The notes under the pieces: model-generated
The model's input: only the letters and a program-made list of their open reading frames with translations
Database searches by the model: none
Told to the model about the DNA's origin: nothing
Source of the DNA: VXYK01 sp965221585
GTDB lineage: Bacteria; Actinomycetota; Acidimicrobiia; Acidimicrobiales; Aldehydirespiratoraceae
DNA length: 64,000 nt
Direction: 5' to 3'
Assembly (NCBI GenBank): GCA_965221585.1
Contig: OZ244898.1
Span: 620,001 to 684,000 of the forward strand
Made by a program: the position numbers and the translations under genes
Shown: one piece after another, positions 52,768 to 60,955 of the stretch
Layout: every line of letters begins with the position of its first letter
How positions within the stretch are numbered: the stretch's first letter is position 1

Positions 52768-53277
52768 TCAGACCCACTCCCTGTCCGCGGGCGGCACCAC
52801 CATTGACTCTGACGGGCGCCAACCGCTCTCGGCCATCACCTTGGCGAGGTGGCTCTCGGAGTACAGGTCCTCTTCATAGGAGAACTTGCCGTCACCGGCA
52901 TACTCGAGAATCGACAGACCCATGTTGTCCTCTCCGGCCCCGGGAATGCGGTTGCTCCAGCGCAAGAACACGCGGTTGCCGTCGATTGCCTCCCAGAAAT
53001 GCGGAAAATCCCAACCTTGCAGCCCCTTCATGGAGTCGTCGAGGAACTTCACGAGGTTGTCGACGCCTTGATGCCGGCCCCATACGGAGTCGATGAACAC
53101 AGCATCGTCGGTGAACACTTCTTTGAGGTCGCTCCATTGGACCTCCCCGGCGATTGCCGCGCGCCGCAGTTCCAGGTAGCGCTCGATCGTGGCTGAGATC
53201 TCGCCGCGGTCATAGATGACAGGGTCGTCTTCGGCAGTCTGGCTCTGGTTAGTCGGGTTGGTGTCGTTGGGTGACAT
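52768..53277 (-). CDS. NTF2/SnoaL-like protein
   Basis: 169 residues from the ATG at 53277, with AGGAAAG about 5 bases upstream. RGEISATIERYLELRRAAIAGEVQWSDLKEVFTDDAVFIDSVWGRHQG is the typical opening of NTF2-fold SnoaL proteins. The end (LYSESHLAKVMAESGW) is shared by a subgroup annotated simply as nuclear transport factor 2-like. No function assigned. It lies between mutB and meaB on the other strand. The longer open frame running upstream to 54153 is a shadow of meaB. Confidence 0.75.
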   Translation of the reverse strand: MSPNDTNPTNQSQTAEDDPVIYDRGEISATIERYLELRRAAIAGEVQWSDLKEVFTDDAVFIDSVWGRHQGVDNLVKFLDDSMKGLQGWDFPHFWEAIDGNRVFLRWSNRIPGAGEDNMGLSILEYAGDGKFSYEEDLYSESHLAKVMAESGWRPSESMVVPPADREWV

Positions 53278-53290
53278 GTTCTTTCCTAGT

Positions 53291-53330
53291 CTGGTTCTGG
53301 CCTGGTCTGGTTCGGCCTGGTCTGGTTCGA
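53291..53330. repeat. 15-bp tandem repeat between NTF2-like gene and meaB
   Basis: GGCCTGGTCTGGTTC stands at 53301-53315 and again at 53316-53330, with a partial copy (GTCTGGTTC) at 53291-53299. It fills most of the 81-base divergent gap, next to the meaB -10, and could bind a regulator. Confidence 0.7.
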
Positions 53331-53344
53331 ACCGCGCGAAACGG

Positions 53345-53350
53345 TAACGT
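53345..53350 (+). promoter_or_regulatory. -10 element TAACGT of meaB
   Basis: TAACGT ends 8 bases before the ATG at 53359; the intervening CGGCAGGG could also act as a weak ribosome site. Confidence 0.4.
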
Positions 53351-53358
53351 CGGCAGGG

Positions 53359-54360
53359 ATGGCAAGCGAAATCCTCGACGACATTGGTGGCCCGGCGCCA
53401 AGCGACCGCGATCTTGGTGAAGCGGTGATCGCCGGTGATCGAAGTGCCGTCGGCCGCGCCATGACCCTTGTCGAGTCGACCACGCCCGAGCACCGTCAAC
53501 GCGCCGCGGCCCTGTTGGAGGTGTTGCTCCCCCACACGGGCAACGCGGAGCGGCTCGGGATCACCGGTGTCCCCGGTGTCGGCAAGTCGACGTTCATCGA
53601 GGCATTCGGCTCGAGACTCACCGCCCAGAACCACCGCGTCGCGGTGGTCGCAGTCGATCCTTCGAGTTCGCTCAGCGGCGGTTCGATCCTTGCTGACAAG
53701 ACCAGGATGTCGAGGCTCTCTGTCGACGACCTGGCCTTCATCAGGCCCGCGCCGTCGTCGGGTACACTCGGCGGGGTGGCGCGCTCGACTCGCGAGTCGA
53801 TGCTGGTTCTGGAAGCAGCCGGATACGACTTGATCATTGTGGAGACGGTCGGTGTGGGGCAGTCGGAGACCGTGGTTCACTCGCTGGTGGACATCTTCAT
53901 GGTGCTGATGCTCCCCGGCGCGGGTGATGAACTGCAGGGCATCAAGAAGGGGGTCTTGGAGCTGGCCGATCTCGTGGTCGTCAACAAGGCCGACGGCGAC
54001 AACACCCAACGCGCCGAGCTCGCGGCGACCGACTATCGCAGAGCGTTGCACCTGTTGGCGCCGCAGAGCCCGAACTGGAGCACCCCTGTCGTCACCTGCT
54101 CCGCGCTCAGCGGTGATGGACTCGATGAGATCTGGGAACTGGTACAACAGCATCGCCGAGTGCTTGGCGATTCAGGCGAACGGGCTGCACGCCGAAGGGA
54201 CCAGGTGCTCAATTGGATGCGAGCCATGGTGCGTGAGCGCCTGCTTGAGCGAGTAACCGCCGATCCAGGATTCGCGGCCCGCACCGAAGCGCTGGAAGCC
54301 TCGGTTGTCGCCGGCGAGATCAGCCCGACTGTTGCCGTGGATCGCCTGCTTGATGGTTGA
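53359..54360 (+). CDS. meaB: methylmalonyl-CoA mutase-associated GTPase MeaB
   Basis: A 333-residue G3E-family P-loop GTPase. Walker A GVPGVGKS is at about residues 70-77. The mutase-chaperone signature DPSSSLSGGSILADKTRM, the switch-region ETVGVGQSE and the guanine-specificity NKADGD follow. MeaB guards and helps reload the cobalamin of the mutase. It follows mutB with one small minus-strand gene between. Length is normal for the family. Confidence 0.95.
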   Translation: MASEILDDIGGPAPSDRDLGEAVIAGDRSAVGRAMTLVESTTPEHRQRAAALLEVLLPHTGNAERLGITGVPGVGKSTFIEAFGSRLTAQNHRVAVVAVDPSSSLSGGSILADKTRMSRLSVDDLAFIRPAPSSGTLGGVARSTRESMLVLEAAGYDLIIVETVGVGQSETVVHSLVDIFMVLMLPGAGDELQGIKKGVLELADLVVVNKADGDNTQRAELAATDYRRALHLLAPQSPNWSTPVVTCSALSGDGLDEIWELVQQHRRVLGDSGERAARRRDQVLNWMRAMVRERLLERVTADPGFAARTEALEASVVAGEISPTVAVDRLLDG

Positions 54361-54507
54361 CCTGCCGGTGTTGTCGTTTTGTCCCTGTCCACGGCACCAT
54401 TGAGTACGGCGGAATCGACTCGGATCGTCGCACAGACTTGTCGAGCTTCGATTGCATCGGCAGCCCGCTGACAACCTCGCAGACAAGGAAGACAAGGAGC
54501 AGCAACC

Positions 54508-55623
54508 ATGGAGATCGCGCCGCCTGGACTGAAGGGCTTAGCGGTGGCAAATACGGTGCTGGGCTCGGTTAGGGGCCAGGAGGGATTCTTCCACTATCGA
54601 CAGTACGACGCCGCCGAACTTGCCCGCACCCGGTCGCTCGAAGATGTCTGGACCCTGCAGATAGACGGTTCGCTCCCGCCCGAGGTGCCGCGGCTGGACC
54701 CTGGCGCCCTGCGAGTGCTGCCCGAATCGATCTCCCGGTTCATTGACGAAAGTGCCCGTTGGGTTGCCGATCCGATGGCAGCTCTCCGGATCGGCATTCT
54801 CGCGGTGGGCGATCACGAATCCCGCGGCCCGATGCTCGACCGCAGCGTGGAGCAGATACACGGTGACGCCATTCGACTCGCTGCTATCGTGCCGACGATC
54901 CTGGCCCGCCACTATCGTCGGCGGCTGGGGTTGGCACCGGTGGATCCGGACGCTTCCATCAGCCACGCCGCGGACTATTTCCGGATGGTTACCGATTCGA
55001 TCCCCAGCCCGGAAGCTGAACGCGCCGTCGAGCAGTACCTCGTTGCGACGCTGGATCATGGTTTCAACGCCTCGACCTTCACCGGTCGTGTCGTGGCGAG
55101 CACGGGAGCGGATATGGCGGGTTCGCTGGTTGCCTCGGTGGGAGCCCTTACGGGTCCGTTGCATGGTGGAGCGCCGAGCCGGTGCATGCAGATGATCGAC
55201 GAGATCGGAGATCCGTCCGCGGCTGCTGACTGGACCCGTGCCCGTCTCGCTGTCGGCGACAAGATCATGGGGTTCGGCCATGCTGTGTACCGGGCTGAGG
55301 ACCCGCGTGGCGTGGTGCTGCGAGAGGCCGCGGAGCGTCTCGGTGGCGATCTCGTCGAGCGTGCTGCGGGAATCGAGAGCGAGATCCTCGCGGTGTTGGC
55401 TGAGTGGCGTCCCGACCAGCGGATCGTCACCAATGTCGAGTTCTGGGCCGGTGTGGTCCTGGAACTGGTCGGTCTGCCCCGTGAGATGTTCACCCCGACC
55501 TTCTCGGTCAGCCGATCGATCGGCTGGTCGGCCCATGTTGTCGAACAGCACGCCGAGGGCAAGATCATGCGCCCCAGCGCTCGCTATGTCGGGCCTGAGC
55601 CGGCAGTCGCACCCGCTGTGTGA
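54508..55623 (+). CDS. citrate synthase (citrate/2-methylcitrate synthase family)
   Basis: A 371-residue type II-sized citrate synthase. Catalytic His219 (GPLHGGAPS) and His258 (GFGHAVY) are present. The place normally held by aspartate in NVDFYSG reads NVEFWAG (Glu311), as I recall for some actinobacterial CitA-type proteins. It condenses acetyl-CoA (or propionyl-CoA) with oxaloacetate. Being next to the mutase genes, it could feed oxaloacetate from succinyl-CoA. AAGGAG stands 8 bases before the ATG, within a tandem GACAAGGA duplication. The 147-base upstream gap shows no other feature. Confidence 0.85.
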   Translation: MEIAPPGLKGLAVANTVLGSVRGQEGFFHYRQYDAAELARTRSLEDVWTLQIDGSLPPEVPRLDPGALRVLPESISRFIDESARWVADPMAALRIGILAVGDHESRGPMLDRSVEQIHGDAIRLAAIVPTILARHYRRRLGLAPVDPDASISHAADYFRMVTDSIPSPEAERAVEQYLVATLDHGFNASTFTGRVVASTGADMAGSLVASVGALTGPLHGGAPSRCMQMIDEIGDPSAAADWTRARLAVGDKIMGFGHAVYRAEDPRGVVLREAAERLGGDLVERAAGIESEILAVLAEWRPDQRIVTNVEFWAGVVLELVGLPREMFTPTFSVSRSIGWSAHVVEQHAEGKIMRPSARYVGPEPAVAPAV

Positions 55624-55703
55624 TTTCTAGCCGGGTGAGCGCCTGATGTAGGGTTCCGTCGCAGGAAGACAGATCTTTCCAAAAGCGATGCGAGGCTCGA
55701 CAC

Positions 55704-57023
55704 ATGACAGTAACTGATGGCGTTGATCTGTGGGACATGGATGCGTTCCAGCGTCAGGAACACCACGACATGCTTGAGCGGCTGCGGGAGACCGACCCTG
55801 GGATCCACTGGATCGACGAGGGCGACAAGGGGCCGGGATTCTGGGCGATCACCCGCCACGAGCACCTCAAGGAAGTCAACCGCAACGCAGAAGTGTTCTC
55901 GACGAACCGCGGTGGCCACCTGATGAGTGAGCGAGAGCCCGCAGACGACCTCAATGACACCAGACGCGACTCGATGATCACCCTCGATCCTCCCGTGCAC
56001 ACCCGCTACCGACGCATCGTCAGCCGCGGCTTCACACCGCGGATGATCAACCTCCTGCAGGACTACCTGCTAAACCGCACCGAGATGATCATCGACATGG
56101 TGTGCGAGCAGGGCCGCGCCGACTTCGTGGCCGACCTGAGTTCGGAGCTCCCGCTGCAGGCCATCGCCGAAATGATGGGGATCCCGCTGGAGGACCGTTC
56201 CAAGATCTTCGACTGGACGAACGCCCTGATCGGCGGCGACGATCCCGATTTCGTGGCCTCACATGACGATCTGATGGCCGCCTCGATGGAGTTGTTCGCC
56301 TACTCCAACGCGCTGCAGAAAGAACGCCGCGACAAACCAGCCGACGACATCATCACCACCCTGCTCTCCGCTGACATCGACGGCGAGAAACTCACCGAAG
56401 CGGAATTCGACATGTTCTTCATGCTGCTGTGCGTCGCAGGCAACGAGACCACCCGCAACTCGATGACTCGCGGGATGCACGGATTCTTCCAATTCCCCGA
56501 TCAGTGGGAGAAGTACTGTTCGGATCCCCAGGGTTACGCCGCGACCATGGCCGACGAAGTGGTGAGATGGGCCACGCCGGTCCTCTACTTCCGCCGTCAG
56601 GCCACGGTCGACTACGAACTCGGCGGCGTCAAGATCAAAGAGAACGACAAGATCATCATGTGGCACATCTCCGCCAACCGCGACCCCCGGGCCTTCGACG
56701 ATCCCTGGCGTTTCGACATCGAGCGCACACCGAATGACCATGTCGGCTTCGGCGGCGGCGGACCCCACTACTGCCTTGGCGCCAATCTCGCCCGCATGGA
56801 GATCCGGCTGATGTTCGAAGGGATCGCAAATCGCCTGCCCGACATTCGTTTGGCCGGCGACCTCGACTATCTGCGGTCCAATTTCATCGGCGGCGTCAAG
56901 AAGATGCCCGTTGAGTTCACGCCGACGCCGTCGACTCACACCACGCCCCTGCAACGTCTCGGTTCCGCCGCCGGCGCCTCGGGCACCGCCGGCTACGGCG
57001 GCACAGTCGATCGTCAGGCCTGA
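55704..57023 (+). CDS. cytochrome P450, CYP125-like
   Basis: A 439-residue P450. The I-helix CVAGNETTRNSMTRGM and following PDQWE, the K-helix EVVRWATPV, and heme loop HVGFGGGGPHYCLGANLARM (cysteine about 357) closely match Mycobacterium CYP125, the steroid C26/27-monooxygenase that starts cholesterol side-chain breakdown. The last 35 residues are a Ser/Thr/Gly-rich tail not usual for the family. GAGG precedes the ATG. A more distant actinobacterial CYP family with another substrate remains possible. Convergent with nrdB. Confidence 0.85.
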   Translation: MTVTDGVDLWDMDAFQRQEHHDMLERLRETDPGIHWIDEGDKGPGFWAITRHEHLKEVNRNAEVFSTNRGGHLMSEREPADDLNDTRRDSMITLDPPVHTRYRRIVSRGFTPRMINLLQDYLLNRTEMIIDMVCEQGRADFVADLSSELPLQAIAEMMGIPLEDRSKIFDWTNALIGGDDPDFVASHDDLMAASMELFAYSNALQKERRDKPADDIITTLLSADIDGEKLTEAEFDMFFMLLCVAGNETTRNSMTRGMHGFFQFPDQWEKYCSDPQGYAATMADEVVRWATPVLYFRRQATVDYELGGVKIKENDKIIMWHISANRDPRAFDDPWRFDIERTPNDHVGFGGGGPHYCLGANLARMEIRLMFEGIANRLPDIRLAGDLDYLRSNFIGGVKKMPVEFTPTPSTHTTPLQRLGSAAGASGTAGYGGTVDRQA

Positions 57024-57036
57024 TCCGGCGGAGTTT

Positions 57037-58164
57037 CTAGAAGTCTTCGTCGAAGGAGACTTCGCCCTCGACTCCGACCTGGTAGGCCGACACCGTCCGC
57101 TCGAAGAAGTTCGACAACTCCTGCACGTCCTGCAGTTCCATGAAGGCGAACGGGTTGCGGGAACCGAAGCGCCGGGGAAGGCTCAACTGAGCGAGTCGCT
57201 GATCTGCCACATACTCGAGGTAACTGCGGGTATCGGCGGTGGACATGCCCGGCACGCCCTCGCCGAGTAGGTCCTGTGCAAACATGAACTCGGCCTCTAC
57301 GGCCTCTTCGATCATCTCGGTGATGCGATCTCCGAGTTCCGCGTCGAAGAGGTCCGGTTCTTCGGCGCGCACCGTCTTGATCACCTCGAGCGCAAAGTTC
57401 ATGTGCATCGATTCGTCGCGGAACACCCAGTTTGTGCCCGCTGCCAGACCGTTGAGAAGACCCTTTGATCGCAGGAAGTAGACGTAGGCGAAGGCGGCGA
57501 AGAAGAACAGACCTTCGATACAGGTGGCGAAACAGATCAGGTTCATCAAGAACCGTTTGCGGTCGTTGGCAGTCAGCAGGGGACCATCACCAACAGAGTC
57601 CATCCACTTGAAGCAGAACTCCGCCTTAGCCCGGATCGAGGGAATATTGTCTATCGCCGCGAAGGCAGCGGCTCGCTCGTCGGCATCGGGGATGTAGTTG
57701 TCAAGGAGGTTCAAGTAGAACTGGACGTGCAGCGCCTCTTCGTAGAGCTGACGCGAGAGGTACATACGCGCCTCAGGCGAGTTGATGTGCTCGTAGAGGT
57801 TGAGGACAAGGTTGTTGGCGACGATCGAGTCACCCGTTGCGAAGAACGCCACTAGCCGGCTGATGAGGTGCTTCTCGGACGGCATCAGCTTGCGATCAAG
57901 GTCCGTCAGGTCGTCGGAGAAGTCGATCTCCTCGACTGTCCAGGTGTTCTTGATCGCATCCTTGTACATCTCGAAGAACTGCGGATAGCGCATCGGCCGC
58001 AGGGTCAGGTTGAAGCCTGGGTCCAAGATGTTGGAGTCGGCGTCGGCCGGGGTGGCGTAATGGCCGGCATGGCCCCCTTGGGGGGGCGCGGTATCGGCGG
58101 ACCTTGCCGGGTCGACTGGTTGTGCTGAGCTGACGGCGAAGTCTGGGTCGTTGGCTAGAGCCAT
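57037..58164 (-). CDS. nrdB: ribonucleoside-diphosphate reductase beta subunit
   Basis: A 375-residue class I RNR radical subunit. The metal ligands are in FATGDSIV (Asp), YEEALHVQFY (Glu, His, with the radical tyrosine in the expected place four residues after His), CIEGLFFF (Glu) and RDESMHMNF (Glu, His). It generates the tyrosyl radical used by NrdA. The ATG at 58164 overlaps the nrdA stop (TGATG), so it is coupled; a start 18 bases upstream is less likely. The first 45 residues are a variable Pro/Ala-rich segment. Confidence 0.93.
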   Translation of the reverse strand: MALANDPDFAVSSAQPVDPARSADTAPPQGGHAGHYATPADADSNILDPGFNLTLRPMRYPQFFEMYKDAIKNTWTVEEIDFSDDLTDLDRKLMPSEKHLISRLVAFFATGDSIVANNLVLNLYEHINSPEARMYLSRQLYEEALHVQFYLNLLDNYIPDADERAAAFAAIDNIPSIRAKAEFCFKWMDSVGDGPLLTANDRKRFLMNLICFATCIEGLFFFAAFAYVYFLRSKGLLNGLAAGTNWVFRDESMHMNFALEVIKTVRAEEPDLFDAELGDRITEMIEEAVEAEFMFAQDLLGEGVPGMSTADTRSYLEYVADQRLAQLSLPRRFGSRNPFAFMELQDVQELSNFFERTVSAYQVGVEGEVSFDEDF

Positions 58165-60713
58165 CAGTCGCACGCCTCGCATGATTCGGGGTTCTCCAGT
58201 GAGCAGGCAAGCGCTTCAGCGTCGGTGAAGCTAGTTCTGTTGCGGGTGCCGTTGGTCGGATCGCCACCCGAGGAGGGACCAGTCGCTGTGGCCGTGGTCT
58301 TGTTGATGCGTGTCTTGGGACGGCTACGAAGGTAATAGGTGGTCTTCAAGCCTTTCTCCCAGGCGTGCATGTACATGGAGGACAGCTTTCCGATCGTTGG
58401 CGCCTCCATGAACAGGTTCAACGACTGGCTCTGATCGATGAAGGCACCGCGGTCGGCGGCCATCTCGATCAGAGACTTCATTGGGATCTCCCAGGCGGTG
58501 CGATAGACGGCCTTGAGGTCGTCGGGCACCCGGTCGATCGATTGGACCGAGCCTTCCGCCTTCTTGACCTCCGCGATCATCTCGGGATCCCAGAGCCGCC
58601 GCCGCTGAAGTTCAGCAACCAGATAGCGGTTGATCTGCATGAACTCTCCAGACAGCGTCTCCCGTTTGAACAGGTTGGACACTTGCGGTTCGATGCACTC
58701 GTAGCATCCGGCGATCGAGGCGATGGTCGCGGTGGGGGCGATGGCGATCATCAGGGAGTTGCGCAGCCCGTGTTGTGCTATGCGTTGGCGCAGCGTTTCC
58801 CAGCGCTCGGGATCTGTCGGCTCCACGCCCCACAGGTCGAACTGCAGGTCGCCTCTCGCAGCTCGGGTCTCGGCGAAAGCGGAGTGCGCTCCGTTGCTCT
58901 CGGCCAACTCTGTCGAGGCCCACAGGGCGTTGAAGTAGATCTCCTCGCTGATGCGACGTGAGACCTCGCGCGCTTCCGGAGAATCGAAGGCCAGACCCAT
59001 CTTGAAGAAGACGTCCTGCAGCCCCATCAATCCCAGTCCGACGGGCCGCCAGCGGTGGTTCGAGGTGCTGGCCTCGTCGGTCGGATAGAAGTTGATGTCG
59101 ATGACCCGGTCAAGGAACGGCACGACCTGCCGCACCACCTGTCCTAGCCGCTGGTAGTCGATTGTCTTGAGGTCGCCCGGGTCGTCTGGCGTCGCCGTGA
59201 TCTCGGCCGGAGTTGAGCCGTTGGTGCTGGTCAGGACATTGAGAGCTGGAGCTTCGGCGGAGACGGTGGTGACGAACTCGCCGAGGTTCACCGAGCCGAG
59301 GTTGCACACCGCAGTCTCGGTCTGGCTGGTCACCTCGATGATCTCGGTGCAGAGGTTGGAGAGGTGCACGACTCGGTCGCGGGAGTTGGCCTCGCCCGTC
59401 GATCCGGGCCCGGTCTGGTTGCACTTCCGGTTGGAGGAATCCTTGAAGGTCATCCAGCCATTTCCAGTCTCGGCCAGGGCCCGCATCATCCGCTGGTAGA
59501 GCTCGCGGGCCTCGACCTGCTTCTCTTGTCGCCCGTCGGCTTCGGCTTGTTCGTATATGGCACGGAACTCGTCGCCGTAAGTGTCGATCAACTCCGGCAC
59601 CTTCTTGGGGTCGAAAAGGCTCCACTGCCAGCCGTTCTTTACTCTCTCCATGAACAGATCGGGGATCCAGTTGGCCAAGTTGATGTTGTGGGTGCGGCGG
59701 GTGTGGTCGCCGGTATTGTCGCGGAGTTCAAGAAACTGCTCGATGTCGGCATGCCAGGCTTCGAGGTAGACGCAGGCTGCGCCTTTGCGACGGCCCCCCT
59801 GATTGACTGCGGCAACAGAGGCATCGAGGGTCTTGAGCCACGGGACGATGCCGTTGGACAAGCCGTTGGTGCCGACGATGAGACTGTTCTTGGAACGGAC
59901 CCGGTGCCAGGCGACACCGATCCCTCCGGCGAACTTCGAAAGCTGGGCGATGTCGGTGTAGCGCTTGTAGATGCCCTCGAGCGAGTCCTCGGGGGAGTCG
60001 AGCAGGTAGCAGCTCGACATCTGCGGGTGTTTGGTGCCCGAGTTGAAAAGCGTGGGACTCGAAGGCAGGTAGGCCAGCGACGACATCAAGTCGTAGAAGT
60101 AGATGGCTTCCTCGGGGTTGTCGGAGAGTCCACAGGCGACCCGCAGGAAGAAGTACTGGGGGGTTTCGATGACCTTGCGGGTTTCTGGATGGCGCAGCAG
60201 ATAGCGGTCGTAGACCGTGCGGATCCCGAAGAACTCGAAGTTGCGGTCCCGTTGGCTGTCGATGGCGGCGTTGAGCTCCGGGGCATGCTCGCCGACGAAG
60301 GCGAGCACTTCGTCGCTGATCAAGCCGAGTGAGTGGCCCAACGAGACGGATTCTGAGAACCAGGGAGCGTTCTGGTTGCGGACCTCTTTGTCGATATAGG
60401 TCGATAGCAGGCGGGCAGCGAGCTTTGAGTAGTTGGGTTCTTCAACGATCAGGCCCGCGGCGGTGCGGATCGACAGTTCGTCGAGTTCCTGGGTGGTGGC
60501 ACCGTCGGCCAGTGCGGCGATGGTCCGGGTCGACACGATCATGGGGTCGACACCGTGGAGACCTTCGGTCGCTCGGGCTACGGCGTTGACGATCTTGTTG
60601 ACATCAACGGGCTCGAGCGTGCCGTTGCGCTTGCGCACTCGCATGCTGGTGGTAGCGGTTGAGGCTGCTGGTGTGCTCTGCACGGCGGTAAGCCGATCCT
60701 CTTGCATCACCAT
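58164..60713 (-). CDS. nrdA: ribonucleoside-diphosphate reductase alpha subunit
   Basis: An 849-residue class I RNR catalytic subunit. An ATP-cone regulatory domain (MRVRKRNGTLEPVDVNKIVNAV) lies at about residues 24-115. The catalytic core has YLPSSPTLFNSG and MSSCYLLDSPEDSLEG with active-site cysteine, AVCNLGSVNL, and the barrel NLCTEI segment with cysteine and glutamate. The C-terminal ESCEACD carries the mobile cysteine pair that re-reduces the site. It converts ribonucleotides to deoxyribonucleotides with NrdB. A CRP-type palindrome lies 69 bases upstream. Confidence 0.95.
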   Translation of the reverse strand: MVMQEDRLTAVQSTPAASTATTSMRVRKRNGTLEPVDVNKIVNAVARATEGLHGVDPMIVSTRTIAALADGATTQELDELSIRTAAGLIVEEPNYSKLAARLLSTYIDKEVRNQNAPWFSESVSLGHSLGLISDEVLAFVGEHAPELNAAIDSQRDRNFEFFGIRTVYDRYLLRHPETRKVIETPQYFFLRVACGLSDNPEEAIYFYDLMSSLAYLPSSPTLFNSGTKHPQMSSCYLLDSPEDSLEGIYKRYTDIAQLSKFAGGIGVAWHRVRSKNSLIVGTNGLSNGIVPWLKTLDASVAAVNQGGRRKGAACVYLEAWHADIEQFLELRDNTGDHTRRTHNINLANWIPDLFMERVKNGWQWSLFDPKKVPELIDTYGDEFRAIYEQAEADGRQEKQVEARELYQRMMRALAETGNGWMTFKDSSNRKCNQTGPGSTGEANSRDRVVHLSNLCTEIIEVTSQTETAVCNLGSVNLGEFVTTVSAEAPALNVLTSTNGSTPAEITATPDDPGDLKTIDYQRLGQVVRQVVPFLDRVIDINFYPTDEASTSNHRWRPVGLGLMGLQDVFFKMGLAFDSPEAREVSRRISEEIYFNALWASTELAESNGAHSAFAETRAARGDLQFDLWGVEPTDPERWETLRQRIAQHGLRNSLMIAIAPTATIASIAGCYECIEPQVSNLFKRETLSGEFMQINRYLVAELQRRRLWDPEMIAEVKKAEGSVQSIDRVPDDLKAVYRTAWEIPMKSLIEMAADRGAFIDQSQSLNLFMEAPTIGKLSSMYMHAWEKGLKTTYYLRSRPKTRINKTTATATGPSSGGDPTNGTRNRTSFTDAEALACSLENPESCEACD

Positions 60714-60781
60714 CGTCTGAACCTTTCCGTGCCGATTGAGGGAATTGAGGGGGAGTGGTTCCGGTTTGGTACCGCTCTCGC

Positions 60782-60797
60782 TGTGACTGCGTTCACA
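60782..60797. promoter_or_regulatory. CRP/GlxR-type palindrome TGTGA-N6-TCACA
   Basis: TGTGACTGCGTTCACA is an exact match to the CRP-family consensus; the arms extend one more base each way (CTGTGA...TCACAG). It lies in the 242-base gap between nrdA (start 60713) and the divergent oxygenase gene (60956). Regulation of either gene by a CRP/GlxR-like protein is inferred. The rest of the gap holds AT-rich promoter-like sequence with a duplicated AATTACAG, and no gene. Confidence 0.6.
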
Positions 60798-60943
60798 GTC
60801 GCGGACTATTAATTACAGCAGTGAAATTACAGACGCGTCAACTCCCGATCGCGATAATCCTCTGGCCTGCCGGTTTGTCTGATCGGCCGTCAGATTTCTG
60901 CAGTCGAGCGACTCGATCTGGGCACCGTCGAAGTCCTCTGGAG

Positions 60944-60949
60944 TAAATT
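60944..60949 (+). promoter_or_regulatory. -10 element TAAATT of the oxygenase gene
   Basis: TAAATT ends 6 bases before the ATG at 60956; leaderless type. Confidence 0.45.
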
Positions 60950-60955
60950 CCGGGG

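Noticed and set aside
53278..54153. N-terminal extension of the NTF2-like frame
   Set aside because: Antisense to meaB and without similarity; the real start at 53277 has a ribosome site.
44891..57023. Citrate synthase plus neighbours as a methylcitrate cycle
   Set aside because: No PrpB or PrpD homologue is present and a complete mutase system is, so the methylmalonyl route is the likelier use of propionyl-CoA.
59364..60332. 322-codon plus-strand frame
   Set aside because: Antisense to nrdA, which is unambiguous.
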